Of a stretch of DNA of 41,247 nt, positions 40,969-41,247 are shown piece after piece. The translations under genes were made by a program, and so were the position numbers. The notes under the pieces are model-generated. The model saw only the letters and a list, made by a program, of their open reading frames with translations, was not told the DNA's origin and made no database searches. How positions within the stretch are numbered: position 1 is the stretch's first letter; every line of letters starts with the position of its first letter. Source of the stretch: an uncultured Clostridia bacterium (lineage in GTDB: Bacteria > Bacillota > Clostridia > Oscillospirales > Acutalibacteraceae); NCBI GenBank assembly GCA_937876205.1, contig CALEII010000059.1:1-41247 (forward strand). The letters run 5' to 3'.

Positions 40969-41247
40969 ATGAACATGATGAAACATTATATATCAAGGAT
41001 AGTGATGACGTTGGCAGCTGTGCTTTGCGGCGTTTCATGTGAATATGAGTTCGAGCCTGAGGGGCTGAGCGACAAAGGCAGGATATATATCTATTGTGTC
41101 CCCTCTGCCGGTGAGCCGTTGGAAGGCATCTCCTTTGAGTTTTATGGGGAGGTTGAGTGGAAATAGTGTATTGATTATCTGATTGAGATGTGTGTGACGA
41201 TTGTCATCAACGGCAACTATTATATACTTGATGTCGAGTTGGGTGCA
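40969..41247 (+). pseudogene. Lipoprotein following the TonB receptor (DUF4249-like?), contains an in-frame stop
   Basis: The reading frame starts MNMMKHYISRIVMTLAAVLC; a lipoprotein signal ends GVSC-E with Cys about 25. After 65 codons there is a TAG at 41164-41166, yet the same frame stays open to the end of the window (CIDYLIEMC...GNYYILDVELGA). A small lipoprotein directly behind a TonB receptor is often a DUF4249 member in Bacteroidota, but the similarity I see is weak. The stop may be a sequencing error, a real nonsense mutation, or the true end of a short gene. Confidence 0.5.

Noticed and set aside
39740..41247. Recent horizontal transfer of a TonB receptor into the Clostridia-like host
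   Set aside because: The receptor is headless, the adjacent transporter is also cut, and a host without an outer membrane cannot use it; a chimera is simpler.

Overview
Two unrelated pieces of DNA are joined in this window. Positions 1 to about 39.73 kb look like one stretch of chromosome from a spore-forming, Gram-positive gut anaerobe of the Clostridia (probably Ruminococcaceae/Oscillospirales-like; the taxon is inferred from gene content). The sporulation genes are sigK, yabP, yabQ, a SpoVB-type flippase and both dipicolinate synthase subunits. Two gene orders familiar from Firmicutes support this: spoVB/yabM-mazG-(HU)-rqcP-...-yabP-yabQ-divIC-yabR, and recJ-relA-(pspC)-dtd-MBL-hemZ. The last 1.5 kb (about 39.74-41.25 kb) encodes the C-terminal barrel of a TonB-dependent receptor and a lipoprotein. 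Both need the outer-membrane biology of Bacteroidota, so the join near 39.72-39.77 kb is most likely an assembly or amplification chimera. It cuts a GPH sugar transporter in half.

Layout. 0-1.7 kb: a YhhN membrane protein and an orphan lipoprotein. 1.7-6.6 kb: the most unusual locus, a five-gene minus-strand operon with two different SCP2-like lipid-binding proteins at its ends, a class III PLP aminotransferase, and a transketolase split into N- and C-terminal subunits. It has its own promoter and TTG start. 6.7-10.4 kb: a ChbG/YdjC deacetylase, sigK, a secreted cohesin-LRR-dockerin protein and a small XRE regulator. 10.5-15.8 kb: pnp, rpsO, YgjV and the yabR-divIC-yabQ-yabP block. 15.9-19.4 kb: genes lying between yabP and rqcP (GH43, HtrA/DegP, a DUF4886-like protein). 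19.5-25.8 kb: rqcP, HU, mazG, spoVB, a BNR/sialidase-like protein, hemZ and an MBL hydrolase. 25.9-30.9 kb: dtd, pspC, relA, recJ. 31.0-35.3 kb: dpaAB behind a sigma-K-type promoter, a small XRE/zinc-ribbon locus with paired operators, and typA. 35.5-39.7 kb: an MFS transporter, a GH2 glycosidase with a Met-rich tail, and the cut GPH transporter.

Several genes probably act together. sigK, dpaAB, yabPQ and spoVB belong to late sporulation (cortex and dipicolinate). pnp, rpsO, the S1 protein and rqcP serve RNA and ribosome metabolism. The GH2 enzyme with the GPH transporter, and the GH43, BNR and ChbG proteins, point to intracellular processing of imported glycans. The SCP2/transketolase/aminotransferase operon has no assigned pathway that I recognise. 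Its content suggests ketol transfer and amination on a hydrophobic substrate, and this is the best candidate here for an undescribed system.

Between genes there are several dispersed repeat families. One is a palindrome with arms AAACAATAATTTGTCGA that sits directly behind stop codons and in three genes supplies the last codons and the stop. The second is a roughly 125-bp MITE-like element in two copies. The third is an AATGTACAATT motif. No tRNA, rRNA or CRISPR array was seen.
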